A DNA stretch of 64,000 nucleotides from Hyphomicrobiales bacterium (GTDB lineage Bacteria > Pseudomonadota > Alphaproteobacteria > Rhizobiales > Rhizobiaceae). The stretch covers positions 37,231 through 101,230 of the forward strand of contig UBTY01000029.1 of assembly GCA_900468535.1 (NCBI GenBank). The letters run 5' to 3'. Each line of letters begins with the position of its first letter. Position 1 is the stretch's first letter. The notes under the pieces are model-generated. The model was not told the DNA's origin. It saw only the letters and a list, made by a program, of their open reading frames with translations, and searched no databases. The translations under genes were made by a program, and so were the position numbers. Of the stretch, positions 1 through 9,131 are shown piece after piece.

Positions 1-1
1 A

Positions 2-175
2 AAGGGTCTTTCAAACGCTGGCACACCGTCGATGTGGCGCGAGTGGAATATGGCTCATCACCTATCTCAAGTCGTGAAGGATTTGGGAGTGTTGTCCGGC
101 ATGAGCTTCCCAGAAGGGCCGGTCAGCCAGATCGCGGAACAGTTCACCTTGTTTGCCGAGCATTCTGGAGAATGA
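2..175 (+). CDS. C-terminal end of an unidentified protein (partial)
   Basis: An open frame enters the window at base 2 and ends at the TGA at 173-175, giving about 57 residues that finish in ...FTLFAEHSGE. It has no motif I recognise. The next readable sequence downstream on the same strand is the start of an OLD-type ATPase remnant, so this may be the tail of the gene before it in an old defence operon. The composition looks coding, but the fragment is short and the call is weak. Confidence 0.3.
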   Translation, partial: KGLSNAGTPSMWREWNMAHHLSQVVKDLGVLSGMSFPEGPVSQIAEQFTLFAEHSGE

Positions 176-209
176 CGGACGGCCTACTGGCCATCCGAGC
201 AAAGTGATT

Positions 210-375
210 ATGAAAGTTCGGCTATGTCGGGCCTGTACCCACTCTCATTCGGTTCGAGCCAGGACTGAGCACCTTTATTGGCGTGAACGGCGCGGGAAAG
301 ACAGCCGTCCTGCAGGCCATGCAGCGGCTGTTTGGAATAAAGCGGTCAATCCGCCTTCGTTCTTCACTTGGCCAA
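210..375 (+). pseudogene. N-terminal remnant of an OLD-family AAA ATPase
   Basis: Reading from about 214, the frame gives a typical OLD-nuclease N-terminus: an amphipathic strand, then RFEPGLSTFIGVNGAGKTAV with the Walker A motif GVNGAGKT, then LQAMQRLFGI. An ATG at 210 lies one frame off, so the natural start has been lost to a small indel. After about residue 50 the similarity stops and the sequence passes into a decayed transposase read on the other strand. It lacks the rest of the ATPase and any TOPRIM domain, so it cannot be functional. It is a separate relic from the intact OLD-type gene at 2594. Confidence 0.5.
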
Positions 376-1114
376 AATCGCAGCTTCGGGCCGACAGGGC
401 CAGGTATGGGAGTATCGAGAAGCGTCGCGCGACCACTTGGTCCAGCTTTGATCGTGCTGTCGAAGCAGCTTCACCGCGAGCGAGCGCACGACGTCGGATA
501 GGATCTTTGGACTGGTGCTGGAGACTAGCAAGCGAAGAGAGATACTGCCCGTCCTGCCCGTAGATCTGATCATCGGACCAACGAAAAATCATGTGGTTGT
601 AGTTCTCGACTGTTGAGCGCCGCCAGCTCCAATCATCGATGCCAACGATTCTTATGTTGGGATCCTGGCTTGAGATAGCAGCCCTTCGTTTGATCTGGCG
701 AAGGATGGCGTCGTCGCTGACCGGCATGCCGATTCGGCGCATCAAGTACTCAGCGGGGCGGCCACCCATGCTGTGGCCGATCAAGTCTACAATCGCCGCC
801 ATCCGCGCAGTCCGACGCGAGTAGGGTGAAGCAATCTCGGGTAAGCGGTCTGTGAAGGTTCGTCGCCCGCATTTCTGGTGTCTGCACTGCCATCGGTTCA
901 GCGCGAGTTCGATTTTCACAATTTGGCCCTGAACAGGCAGATCCTGGAGGCAGCGGTTGTGCCAGCCATGCCGGTATCGGCTTCGCACACCGCAATCGGG
1001 GCAAATACCAACAGGGTGCGCAGCGGCGGAAACAACCCAAGATTCGTCGTCGTGAAGCGTGATACCCAGTACTCTAACCTCTGGGCCGGGCGACAATTTC
1101 GATTTCTTGCGCAT
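275..1114 (-). pseudogene. Truncated ISL3-family transposase
   Basis: The N-terminal half has the ISL3 layout. A zinc-finger-like block (CPDCGVRSRYRHGWHNR ... CRHQKCGRRTF) is followed by a helix-turn-helix region and then the start of the DDE domain (VGIDDWSWRR, first Asp). Similarity ends near position 630, just after WSWRR, and the other catalytic residues are absent. The remaining open frame down to 275 is unrelated. I take the start at 1114 (MRKKSKL); the frame is open to 1156. An inverted-repeat-like sequence lies just upstream at 1153-1175. The element is dead and marks the left edge of the defence island. Confidence 0.65.
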
Positions 1115-1152
1115 CCCCGCAGGTAGCAGGCGCGGCGCTAACGGTCCGTTAA

Positions 1153-1175
1153 CCACACAAATTGAGGAAGAACCC
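1153..1175 (-). repeat. Candidate terminal inverted repeat of the ISL3-type element
   Basis: Read on the minus strand this begins GGGTTCTTCCTCAATTTG, which resembles the GG-rich, CTTCC-containing ends of ISL3 elements. It sits directly upstream of the transposase start, where the outer end of such an element is expected. I found no matching partner end, which fits a truncated copy. Confidence 0.4.
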
Positions 1176-1240
1176 GATTAAATGCCAAACGACACCTAGT
1201 GCTGTGCGCCTGACTCGGGGCGCTAGGTTCCAGGCGGCGC

Positions 1241-2458
1241 TTACTTTGCGAGCAATCCGTTCGACTCGAGCAAAACGCGTAGAAAATAATGGGTTGGCTC
1301 AAACACCTGGCGTGACACCAGCGCGCCGTCAGGATGCGGCGCTATATGGTCCGCGCTCTCGACGTCGTAATAATTCAGTGCTACCTCTGCGGGCCAAGGG
1401 AATGTGGGGTCAAAGGGAATTTCGGCGTAGGGGTTAAAATAGACCTGAAGTCCGTCCAGGTGTGTCTCACGATGCAGAGACGAACGTTGGATGTGCATGT
1501 CCGCCCCGCTGATCTGGCTGCCATTTTCCCACCGAAGTGCGGTCAGGAAGTCGAAAGGACCGAGCTGAAGCCGCCGCGTTCCGAGCTGCCACTGCTTGGA
1601 GCCGACCTCGACCTTGTCCTTCTCGATCACTCTGTATCGGGTGGAACGTACCAGCCTTTCAATGCCGCTCTCCACGACGGCCTTCCCAAAAGTGCCCACG
1701 GTGGAAAAGAATACGGCGCTGATCTCTTTGAAGGAATCGTTCGTGAAAATACCCATCTGTACCGGCGAGCCCGATGGCGTCACGAGAGATCCTATCCTTT
1801 CTTGTTTCCCACGATCGGGACCGGTCAGCACGGGCGGTGCAATCCCAAATAGGACCATGTTGACAAGTTCGTTGTTTTGGAAGAGCGACATGTTGCTGTC
1901 GAATGGCGCGATCGCAATGATAAACGGCCTGCCACGCACGTGGCTCAGGGACGAATAGGGATGCTTTTTGCCGTTCACGCCGCGATAGAGGTTCAGTTTA
2001 TCCCTCATTTTTGCAATAAGCTTTAGAGCGCCGCGGGTTTTGAACTCCTGCTCAGTACAGGTTTTCTGTTGCAGGGCGGTCGGCGGTTGGTCGGAGATGA
2101 CCGCCTCGACGTTGAATTCGTAGTTTCCCGGTCCGCGAACTACGAAGTCCGGCGAAGATTTGGAGTAGTCCACGCTGCACCCCAAATCACCCATGGCTCT
2201 GTTCAGGTACAGTTCCCACATCGAGGAATTGAACGTGGATTGAAATTCCTTAATAAATTTTTGGCTCTCGCCCTTTCGGTCCAGCAAGCCGGCTGCCCAG
2301 CTTTGGATGACGGGTAAGACCTTTGCATAGGCCGGATCAGAGCAAATGAGCCGAAAGTGATCGTGGAGTTTTTCCTCTGAGAAACGAGGTTCAAATAAAT
2401 CCAACGTGCAGTTCCCGTCTTTGAGCTCAAACATCCCGGCGGCAGAGGATCGTGCCAT
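1241..2458 (-). CDS. Uncharacterised protein with a predicted PD-(D/E)XK-like core
   Basis: The product is 405 residues, or about 397 if the ATG at 2434 is used. I do not recognise a named family. Residues roughly 75-120 read NSSMWELYLNRAMGDLG, then SPDFVVRGPGNYEFNVEAV. This helix, acidic strand and Glu-containing strand resembles the core of PD-(D/E)XK nucleases, though a clear E-x-K is missing. The rest is probably a globular alpha/beta protein with no membrane segment or signal peptide. It is transcribed away from the Gabija-like pair, with a 135-bp gap between their starts, inside a defence-type island. A role in DNA processing or defence is inference only. Confidence 0.5.
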   Translation of the reverse strand: MARSSAAGMFELKDGNCTLDLFEPRFSEEKLHDHFRLICSDPAYAKVLPVIQSWAAGLLDRKGESQKFIKEFQSTFNSSMWELYLNRAMGDLGCSVDYSKSSPDFVVRGPGNYEFNVEAVISDQPPTALQQKTCTEQEFKTRGALKLIAKMRDKLNLYRGVNGKKHPYSSLSHVRGRPFIIAIAPFDSNMSLFQNNELVNMVLFGIAPPVLTGPDRGKQERIGSLVTPSGSPVQMGIFTNDSFKEISAVFFSTVGTFGKAVVESGIERLVRSTRYRVIEKDKVEVGSKQWQLGTRRLQLGPFDFLTALRWENGSQISGADMHIQRSSLHRETHLDGLQVYFNPYAEIPFDPTFPWPAEVALNYYDVESADHIAPHPDGALVSRQVFEPTHYFLRVLLESNGLLAK

Positions 2459-2593
2459 CTGGCAACGCCGAAATATTTGTCAGTATTCTTAGTCGAAGGC
2501 GGTCCGACCGGGCATACCGTTGGAATTGGCTTGATATTATCCGCAATCCCGACAGCCTAAGGAAATCCTCTTCTAGTTGATTCGGTATCCCGG

Positions 2594-4348
2594 ATGGTAG
2601 TGCAGCCAAGAATTCGGCGTCTGACAGTCTCAAATTTCCGTGGCCTCGCCCATACGGAGTGGTGGCCGGCTGAGGGTATGAACATCATCATTGGCGGCGG
2701 CGACTCGGGGAAGTCTACGCTTCTTCATGCTCTATCGCTCTTGTTCAGTCCGACCAACGCCGTCCAACTCCTGGAAACCGACTACTACAATCGGCTACTG
2801 GAGCCCGGCTTTACGATCGAAGCAACGATTTCACTCCCTGAAGATATTGGCCTGGCAAACTTCCAACAGGCTTTGTGGCCATGGGAGTGGGATGGCGAGA
2901 AAGCGGTGCTACCAGACAACGAGCAGGAAGGGGCGCTGCGCGATCCGGTCTATATTTTCCAACTGGTTGGCACCTCCGATCTGGAACTCGTCTGGCAGAT
3001 TATCCAGCCGAACTTGGAACCGGTGAGCCTTTCGACTGGACTGCGACGAAGGGTCGGCGTCGTGCGTTTGGCCAACGACGATCGAAACGATCGCGACTTG
3101 CGTCTGGTATCGGGGTCGGCGCTCGATCGGTTACTATCGAAGGGAAACCTCAAATCTCGAATTAGCAAGGAAGTGTCAGCGGCTGACTTGTCCAACGCAA
3201 TGACAGAAAATGAGCAACGGTCGCTTGAGACGCTCGACAAGTCGATGGCGGCCGCGGGTCTTCCGAGTGGACTTGATATTGGCCTGACGAGTAGTCAGGG
3301 CCTCTCGATCGGAGCACTAGTCGGGTTGCTCGCGGAAAAGACTGGTACGCTGCTTCCGGTGTCAAGCTGGGGCGCGGGGACACGCCGAATGGCTGCACTC
3401 GAAATTGCCAGAGCTACGGAAGCATCGCCGCGATTAACGGTGATCGACGAGATCGAGCGCGGCCTAGAGCCATACCGCTTGCGTCAGCTCCTAGAGACGC
3501 TTTCGGTTGACGAACAACAGTGTTTCGTGACCACGCACAGCCCTGTCGTCTTGGCCGCCGCAAAGAAGGCGGCGCTTTGGTACATCGATGGTAGTGGCCG
3601 AGTTGGGCGCCTCCCTCAGGATAAGATCGCCCGCCAGCAGTCGCGCGATCCGGAGACATTTCTCTCAAGAGTTCCGATCATTGCTGAGGGGGTTACGGAG
3701 GTCGGCTTCCTGCGGGTCCTCCTCAAGCTCGTCTTCGACGGCAAGGACATGGTCCATGGTATAAGAGTGGTGGACGGGGGCGGCAACGAGGCCATGCTTG
3801 GCGTGCTTGAGGCACTCAAGGATGCGGGTATCAGTATTGCGGGCTTCTGCGACGATGAAGGGAGATTTCCGGGCCGTTGGGCCAAGCTCAAGGCTGCCGC
3901 GGGTCCGAAGCTTTTTCAGTGGCAAAATGGCTGCCTTGAGGAAAACATCATTGCGCACGTTCCCAATTTATCTCTGTTTTCGCTTGCGTATGACAACGAT
4001 GGTGTGAGCGGAGATCGGCTTCGGACGCTGGCTGACCGTCTTGCTATTCAGGATAAAAGCGAGAGCGCGATACTCAGCGCATGTGGGTCTTATGACAGTC
4101 TGCGGAAATTGATCGTTCAGGCTGCAACCGGTGACAGGAGCGGAGCGCCCAGCGAGCTGATTGGTAAAGAATGGTCGAAACATAGTCAGAAGTGGTTCAA
4201 GACGCTGCCTGGTGGCGCGGAGTTGTGCGAGAAAATGATCGGCTTAAGGTTATGGCATCTCGTTGAGCCAGCCTTGTTGCCCTTCCTTAATGCAATCCGA
4301 GCCGAAGTTGGTGAGGTAGCCCTGCATCCTGGAGAGCTGACACTGTGA
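2594..4348 (+). CDS. gajA: GajA-like OLD-family ATPase/TOPRIM nuclease (Gabija-type)
   Basis: The product has 584 residues, close to the usual length of Gabija GajA (about 580). The N-terminus is an SMC/OLD ATPase: strand RRLTVSNFRGL, Walker A GGGDSGKS near residue 37, a signature region around SSWGAGTRRMAALE, and Walker B LTVIDEIERGLEP. The C-terminal TOPRIM part starts at about residue 365 with VPIIAEGVTEVGFLRVL (conserved Glu) and continues with GFCDDEG (acidic metal ligands). OLD proteins of class 2 pair with a UvrD-like helicase, and here the next gene overlaps by 4 bases (GTGA) and encodes one. In known Gabija systems GajA is a sequence-specific nickase held in check by nucleotides. The start context is weak. 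Confidence 0.8.
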   Translation: MVVQPRIRRLTVSNFRGLAHTEWWPAEGMNIIIGGGDSGKSTLLHALSLLFSPTNAVQLLETDYYNRLLEPGFTIEATISLPEDIGLANFQQALWPWEWDGEKAVLPDNEQEGALRDPVYIFQLVGTSDLELVWQIIQPNLEPVSLSTGLRRRVGVVRLANDDRNDRDLRLVSGSALDRLLSKGNLKSRISKEVSAADLSNAMTENEQRSLETLDKSMAAAGLPSGLDIGLTSSQGLSIGALVGLLAEKTGTLLPVSSWGAGTRRMAALEIARATEASPRLTVIDEIERGLEPYRLRQLLETLSVDEQQCFVTTHSPVVLAAAKKAALWYIDGSGRVGRLPQDKIARQQSRDPETFLSRVPIIAEGVTEVGFLRVLLKLVFDGKDMVHGIRVVDGGGNEAMLGVLEALKDAGISIAGFCDDEGRFPGRWAKLKAAAGPKLFQWQNGCLEENIIAHVPNLSLFSLAYDNDGVSGDRLRTLADRLAIQDKSESAILSACGSYDSLRKLIVQAATGDRSGAPSELIGKEWSKHSQKWFKTLPGGAELCEKMIGLRLWHLVEPALLPFLNAIRAEVGEVALHPGELTL

Positions 4349-5862
4349 CGGACCAAGACGTCGCATTTCTTCTCCGCAGTGATCTTGCCTTGGCAACGAT
4401 CGAGGCACCGGCCGGCTGCGGGAAGACCTTTCAGGGCGCCAATTACGCGCTCGACGCTGCCTCTTCGCTTGCGGCCGGTCGCGTGCTGATCCTTACCCAC
4501 ACCCATGCTGCTCGATCAGTGTTCGCAAACAGAACCCGCAAGCTGCTCGACCGAGTTGAAATCCGAACCCTCGACAGCTTTCTTACTGAAATCGCTGCGA
4601 TGTATCACCGAACCCTCGATCTTCCGTTAGATGTAGGGTCCTGGGCCCGCGAGAATTCGGCGTATGATGCTGTCGCTGCCAAGTGCAGACAACTTCTCGA
4701 GTGCTCGGGAAATGTCGCACGTGCCGCGGCTCTCAGGTATCCGATAATCATTTGTGACGAACATCAAGATGCCAGCGCTGATCAGCACGCCGCGGTCATG
4801 GCGATCCACCGAGCTGGCTCTCGCGTCCGATTGCTCGGGGACCCGATGCAGATCATTTACGGCGGCGCGGGCACTACTTCAGCGGCAATAAAGCGTTGGG
4901 AAGCGCTCAAAAACGAAGGGGGGTGGGGGCATTTGGCCAATCCCCATCGATGGCGTTCGGGCTCGCTCGAGCTCGGGGAATGGGTGCTAGCAGCGAGAGA
5001 GGCACTTGCCTCCGGCAAGACGATAAACCTCGCCGGAATGCTACCAGCTGGCCTTACAGTGCTGCATGCGGCGAATTCTGCGCCGGTCGCCCACAAGGCT
5101 ATTACCATGACTCCTGACGATCGTCGCGAAGTGTCAGAGATTGCTCGGAAATCTTCGCAGCTATTCGTACTCACCGTCGGGAATGACCGTGTCAATCATT
5201 TGAACGCGTTTTTCAATCGTTCAGTTCGGATTTGGGAAGGGCACGGACGTGAGGCACTTTCCTCGCTGGTCAAGTCAATCGAAGATAACCCGCGCTCGGC
5301 ATCCGGGATTGTCGAAGCGCTACTGACGTTTGTCGAAGAAACATGCACCGGGTTTTCCGCATCACTTCATGGTCGGCGGCTGCGGCAAGAGGTACAAGAT
5401 GGGTGCTGCAAACCGGCGAGAGGAATGCCCGCCCACCTGCAGGCGATTGGCCGCGTTATCTTGGATGAGCCAGACCATCGCGGAATCAGCCGTGGCCTTA
5501 GCCTTCTACGAAGTCACATCACATCGAAGACGCCAGGTTTCGCCAAAGCCACCATCGATCTGAAAAGCGAGTTCCAGGACGCCGTCAAGCTGGGGGGATA
5601 CCCTTCCGCCACCGAAGGACTTATCGAAATTACGAGGCGGAGAACGTTTTCCCATCCCCAACCTCCAGCGAAGTGCATCAGTACCGTCCACAAAGCAAAA
5701 GGGCTTGAGTGCGACAACGCACTGGTCATGATGTGTGACAAGCAATCGTTTGCAGACACCGAGTACAAGCGGCGGCTGCTGTATGTCAGTTTGAGCAGGG
5801 CGATGAAAAACCTGACGCTGGTGATTTGCCGTGACAAGCCGAGTCCGCTTTTCACTCTTTAG
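4345..5862 (+). CDS. gajB: GajB-like UvrD/Rep-family helicase (Gabija-type)
   Basis: The product has 505 residues, about the size of GajB and shorter than a full UvrD. Superfamily 1 motifs are visible in order: motif I EAPAGCGKT near residue 21; motif Ia around LILTHTHAA; motif II IICDEHQD near residue 134; motif III LLGDPMQIIYG; motif V STVHKAKGLE near residue 450; and motif VI LLYVSLSRAM. It starts with GTG inside the end of the gajA-like gene, so the two are translationally coupled. In Gabija, GajB associates with GajA and is thought to respond to DNA ends made during phage replication. Its stop region overlaps the convergent gene at 5859 by 4 bases. Confidence 0.8.
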   Translation: MTDQDVAFLLRSDLALATIEAPAGCGKTFQGANYALDAASSLAAGRVLILTHTHAARSVFANRTRKLLDRVEIRTLDSFLTEIAAMYHRTLDLPLDVGSWARENSAYDAVAAKCRQLLECSGNVARAAALRYPIIICDEHQDASADQHAAVMAIHRAGSRVRLLGDPMQIIYGGAGTTSAAIKRWEALKNEGGWGHLANPHRWRSGSLELGEWVLAAREALASGKTINLAGMLPAGLTVLHAANSAPVAHKAITMTPDDRREVSEIARKSSQLFVLTVGNDRVNHLNAFFNRSVRIWEGHGREALSSLVKSIEDNPRSASGIVEALLTFVEETCTGFSASLHGRRLRQEVQDGCCKPARGMPAHLQAIGRVILDEPDHRGISRGLSLLRSHITSKTPGFAKATIDLKSEFQDAVKLGGYPSATEGLIEITRRRTFSHPQPPAKCISTVHKAKGLECDNALVMMCDKQSFADTEYKRRLLYVSLSRAMKNLTLVICRDKPSPLFTL

Positions 5863-6665
5863 ACCCACCGGCGCCGCCCGCTCCGTTTCAAAGCCCGTCT
5901 TTCCTCTTCCCGGCGCCGGTCCTGAGAGCGACCGCTGTCGGGCCGAATGGCGTAGTCGAGATCCTCCAAGCACGGTTTGGACATGTTGAAGGTCACATTC
6001 AGCGAGTGGTAGCCAAGTTCGTCATAATGCGATTTGGCCAGGAAACCTGCGTGTATCGCAGCTGCAATCAGGACGCCGTTCGGAACGTAGTGTGGACCTA
6101 GCGGCTCGCCTCCGGGATATGTGCATTCGAAATTTTCAGCGATATGCTTTACCCAATAGCTGCCCGTACCTTTTCTGACGGTCTTTGTACGGACCACCTT
6201 CGCAAGTAAAGCAAGTGAGGCCAGGAATGGTCGCGTCGCATCCGTGCTCAAAAGTTCAGACCGATCTTGCAGAAAGCGGGAATACCGCTCCTCAGCGCTT
6301 TCCCATTTCCCATCCTGCTTTCGCTGGGACCGGCCGTAGCCAATTCCCCAGACGCTAAGATGTTCGTTCGCCGCGACCACGTTCGCGATCGCGACCTTGG
6401 CGACCGCGCAATACAAGACACTTCCTGGAACAAGAAAGCCGCGGCTCTTAAGGTATTCGCGAAAGGCCGCCCCATTTGCAGCGATCGGAGCGGTGCTCCG
6501 GTTAGAGGCTTCTCTTGCCGAAGCATAGCTTTCGAAGCCTAAGCCTCTGCCGAGGGCTTCACAGCGATGCGACGACTTTACTTCGGGGATCAGAGCCAGA
6601 AGCTCCCCTTTGATAGCAGCGAGGTTTGCAGTGTCCGCAAGAACATTGAGGGTAAACATGGGCAT
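5859..6665 (-). CDS. Hypothetical protein, convergent with gajB
   Basis: I place the start at 6665 (MPMFTLNVLAD), giving 268 residues; an upstream in-frame start at 6800 would add 45 residues of poor quality. I do not recognise the function. Residues 20-50 contain SSHRCEALGRGLGFESYAS, a short motif I recall from small uncharacterised proteobacterial proteins. The C-terminus is very basic (SGRSQDRRREEERRALKRSG). There is no signal peptide or membrane segment. It lies between the Gabija-like pair and the nuclease/TIR-like pair and may be cargo of the same island. Confidence 0.5.
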   Translation of the reverse strand: MPMFTLNVLADTANLAAIKGELLALIPEVKSSHRCEALGRGLGFESYASAREASNRSTAPIAANGAAFREYLKSRGFLVPGSVLYCAVAKVAIANVVAANEHLSVWGIGYGRSQRKQDGKWESAEERYSRFLQDRSELLSTDATRPFLASLALLAKVVRTKTVRKGTGSYWVKHIAENFECTYPGGEPLGPHYVPNGVLIAAAIHAGFLAKSHYDELGYHSLNVTFNMSKPCLEDLDYAIRPDSGRSQDRRREEERRALKRSGRRRWV

Positions 6666-6875
6666 CTCCAGCTTGTGGCATGCCGTTCGCCGATTACGCA
6701 GCACACCGCTGTTCGATGCAGTGGCAATTCTCGGAATCTCAATTACGGCGTTTGACTCGGCGAAAAGTCGTGGGTGCCTAACCTCAAATCCAAATTGCAC
6801 TGAGTCGGGCGGACGTTCAAGACCTTAGTATCGATAGCCACCGCCGTCCCCGTGACATTGGCGGTTTGCCGGTAA

Positions 6876-9095
6876 CTACGGCTTATCGGAGGAGAGAAAT
6901 GGACGTGCGTCGGATAAGGAATGACGCTCGCGGCGAAAAATATCTATGAAATCATAGGCCTCGGCGGTCCTGGGAACGAGCCAGTATAGCAACAGAAGAT
7001 CGTCCTGCCCGCCTTGCTCGAATGCAGCCTGGGAGCAAGAGCGCAGATTGTTTTCGAATTGCACTGGCGATCCCGGCGCGCCGACCGCGATGGCAATCGT
7101 ATGCAGCTTCTTGCGGGCTCCAAACGTCACACCTGTCTGAAAAAATAGATCGGGCCGACGGGATACTTCCCGCTGGCCCCGTCGCACGAGTCTCTCTATC
7201 TTTTGCTGGCCGGCTACGTCGATGTTGAGCAGACGGTCGCCGAAATGGATCCAGCCGTCCGGTCGCTTTTCCTCTAAGGCGATCAGCAGGCTAGTCCAGA
7301 ATGTCGTGGTTGGCGCCGCCTGCGAAAAGAGCCTCAGCTGCCGTTCTTTGTCCGGGACGTATGTCAGGCTCATCGAAAGTCCATACCAGCCGTGATCAGC
7401 GCCGTCGTATTCGACTTCCCCCAGGTTGAAGCGGTTTTTCAGGTAGAGCGCCAACAGGTCTAACTCGTCGGCCGTATAGGTCGCATTTCGCTCAAGCTCC
7501 ACCCGACGGCGAAGGTAGTGGCATCGATCTATCTCTCTCGGCACCAAGTCAAAGACTGTTTCCAAATCAAAGACAGACAGCGTCGGCGCAATGTCTGAGG
7601 CCTCTGGCACGAGGCCGGCTGCTTTCAACTGCGGCCAGTGTGAGGACAGCGGGCCAATCACATCGTGAACGATATTGAAGCGATGAACATTGAGGACATC
7701 CTTGGGCGCAATGAAAAATTGCCCTTGCCGGCTTTCGAACGATAACACTCCTTTCGCGCCGATAATCCGCTGCTTCAATCGCAGAGACTGCTCCGAGGGC
7801 GAGACGACAAGGTCGTCCAGTGCCTCTTTGAGGCTTCTGATCGCTCCCCGACGAGCAGCTCCGCTTATTTTCGCGGACTTCGCCTCGAAGATTAGAACAG
7901 TCTTGTCAATGACCGCCACGAGGTCGGATTCCCACGTGGTCTTCCCACCATCCTCAGACCACTTTACCTGTTCCCGGACATTGGCGTGAGGTAGGCCGTT
8001 GCGCACTACGGAACTCAACCGGTTCTCCAGCCAGTCTGCTCTGGCTTTTTCTGCGGCCTTCTTGAGTTTAGGGACTTTCGCGCAGAGCCCCTCGATAATC
8101 TCAGCGAGATGAACGCCAAGAATCTGTGGTCCCGCACAGAAGACAGACGTGTGGTCAATGCGAATGAAGGGTCGTAACTGGACAGGATTGTTGAGATGCA
8201 GATGGTCGAGATCGGCCTGGATGACTGCGCCGAAGTCGAGCGTCACCAAATTCAAGACCGATCGCATCGCTTCCGTTTGCTCGCTGGGCAGGCCAGTCAT
8301 GAGTTCCGCTGTCGACAACGTGAACAGGCTGACGAGACGCTGCTCATTGATGTTCCATAAAAACGTTTCTAGCTGCTTCCGATCGTGCCGGTACTGGGCC
8401 GCGCGAGCTGTGATGTCTGCCTGTGCGCCCGGCTCAAGATCCTGGGTAAAGGCCTCGAGCATGGCTCTTCCGGATTTTTTGGTCATCCAGGTGCGCATGT
8501 TTTCCAAATGCACCTCGAGCCGTTTCTGGCAAATGTCGGCCACGGCCGATAGAGCGGCGACAACTGCCGTCGCGTCACATCCATAATGATGCCGGAAAGA
8601 CGAATTTACTGACGAGGCAAGGTCGTTCGCGTATTCGCGGGTCTGAAAGCCCTGTCGAGCGCCTCTTACAGCGAGCTTCCACCGTTGTATAAGGTTCAGC
8701 ATGTCTTGCTGCCGGTTTACGGCTTGATCGGCTGTGACTTTGCTTTTTGCTTGCTCTTGATAGGCTTGGGCATTCTCGCCGATTAGGTCGATGATGCGCT
8801 GTGTAACGCCCGGATAATCGACACTTGGGTCGCCAGCCGCTCTCGCGCGCGCGAGAGCCAGCGCTTGAATTAATTCGAGATGAAAGAGTTCCAAACCAGG
8901 CTTGCGGGAGTGTTTCTTCTGACTGACGGTTGAAAGGAGTACCGAAAAGCCGGCGCGGGCCAAGATTTCCAAGCCGTCGACGGATGTGCTCTCTGCAACA
9001 AGTGATGCGAGCGTTGTCTGGAAGCGCTCCGTCGCGGCCCTGCCTGCGGCATGCGCTTCTGCTACCTCTTCAGGGGTCAACGGGCGTGTGTTCAA
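6876..9095 (-). CDS. Large protein with predicted NERD/PD-(D/E)XK-like nuclease domain
   Basis: The product has 739 residues and starts with TTG at 9095, chosen because a strong GAGAGGGAGAAG ribosome-binding sequence sits directly before it. Residues 1-370 are mostly helical with no family I can name. At about 387-405 the sequence TTWESDLVAVIDKTVLIFEAKSAK follows the E-x(n)-D-x(n)-E-A-K pattern of restriction-endonuclease-fold (NERD-like) nucleases. The gene lies 36 bp downstream of the TIR-like gene at 9132-10400 on the same strand, so the two probably form one operon. That pairing, in a defence-rich stretch, suggests a two-gene anti-phage module. The function is inferred, not known. Confidence 0.6.
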   Translation of the reverse strand: MNTRPLTPEEVAEAHAAGRAATERFQTTLASLVAESTSVDGLEILARAGFSVLLSTVSQKKHSRKPGLELFHLELIQALALARARAAGDPSVDYPGVTQRIIDLIGENAQAYQEQAKSKVTADQAVNRQQDMLNLIQRWKLAVRGARQGFQTREYANDLASSVNSSFRHHYGCDATAVVAALSAVADICQKRLEVHLENMRTWMTKKSGRAMLEAFTQDLEPGAQADITARAAQYRHDRKQLETFLWNINEQRLVSLFTLSTAELMTGLPSEQTEAMRSVLNLVTLDFGAVIQADLDHLHLNNPVQLRPFIRIDHTSVFCAGPQILGVHLAEIIEGLCAKVPKLKKAAEKARADWLENRLSSVVRNGLPHANVREQVKWSEDGGKTTWESDLVAVIDKTVLIFEAKSAKISGAARRGAIRSLKEALDDLVVSPSEQSLRLKQRIIGAKGVLSFESRQGQFFIAPKDVLNVHRFNIVHDVIGPLSSHWPQLKAAGLVPEASDIAPTLSVFDLETVFDLVPREIDRCHYLRRRVELERNATYTADELDLLALYLKNRFNLGEVEYDGADHGWYGLSMSLTYVPDKERQLRLFSQAAPTTTFWTSLLIALEEKRPDGWIHFGDRLLNIDVAGQQKIERLVRRGQREVSRRPDLFFQTGVTFGARKKLHTIAIAVGAPGSPVQFENNLRSCSQAAFEQGGQDDLLLLYWLVPRTAEAYDFIDIFRRERHSLSDARPFLSSDKP

Positions 9096-9131
9096 CTTCT
9101 CTCCCTCTCTCCTTTTTGACGACTGAGGAAA

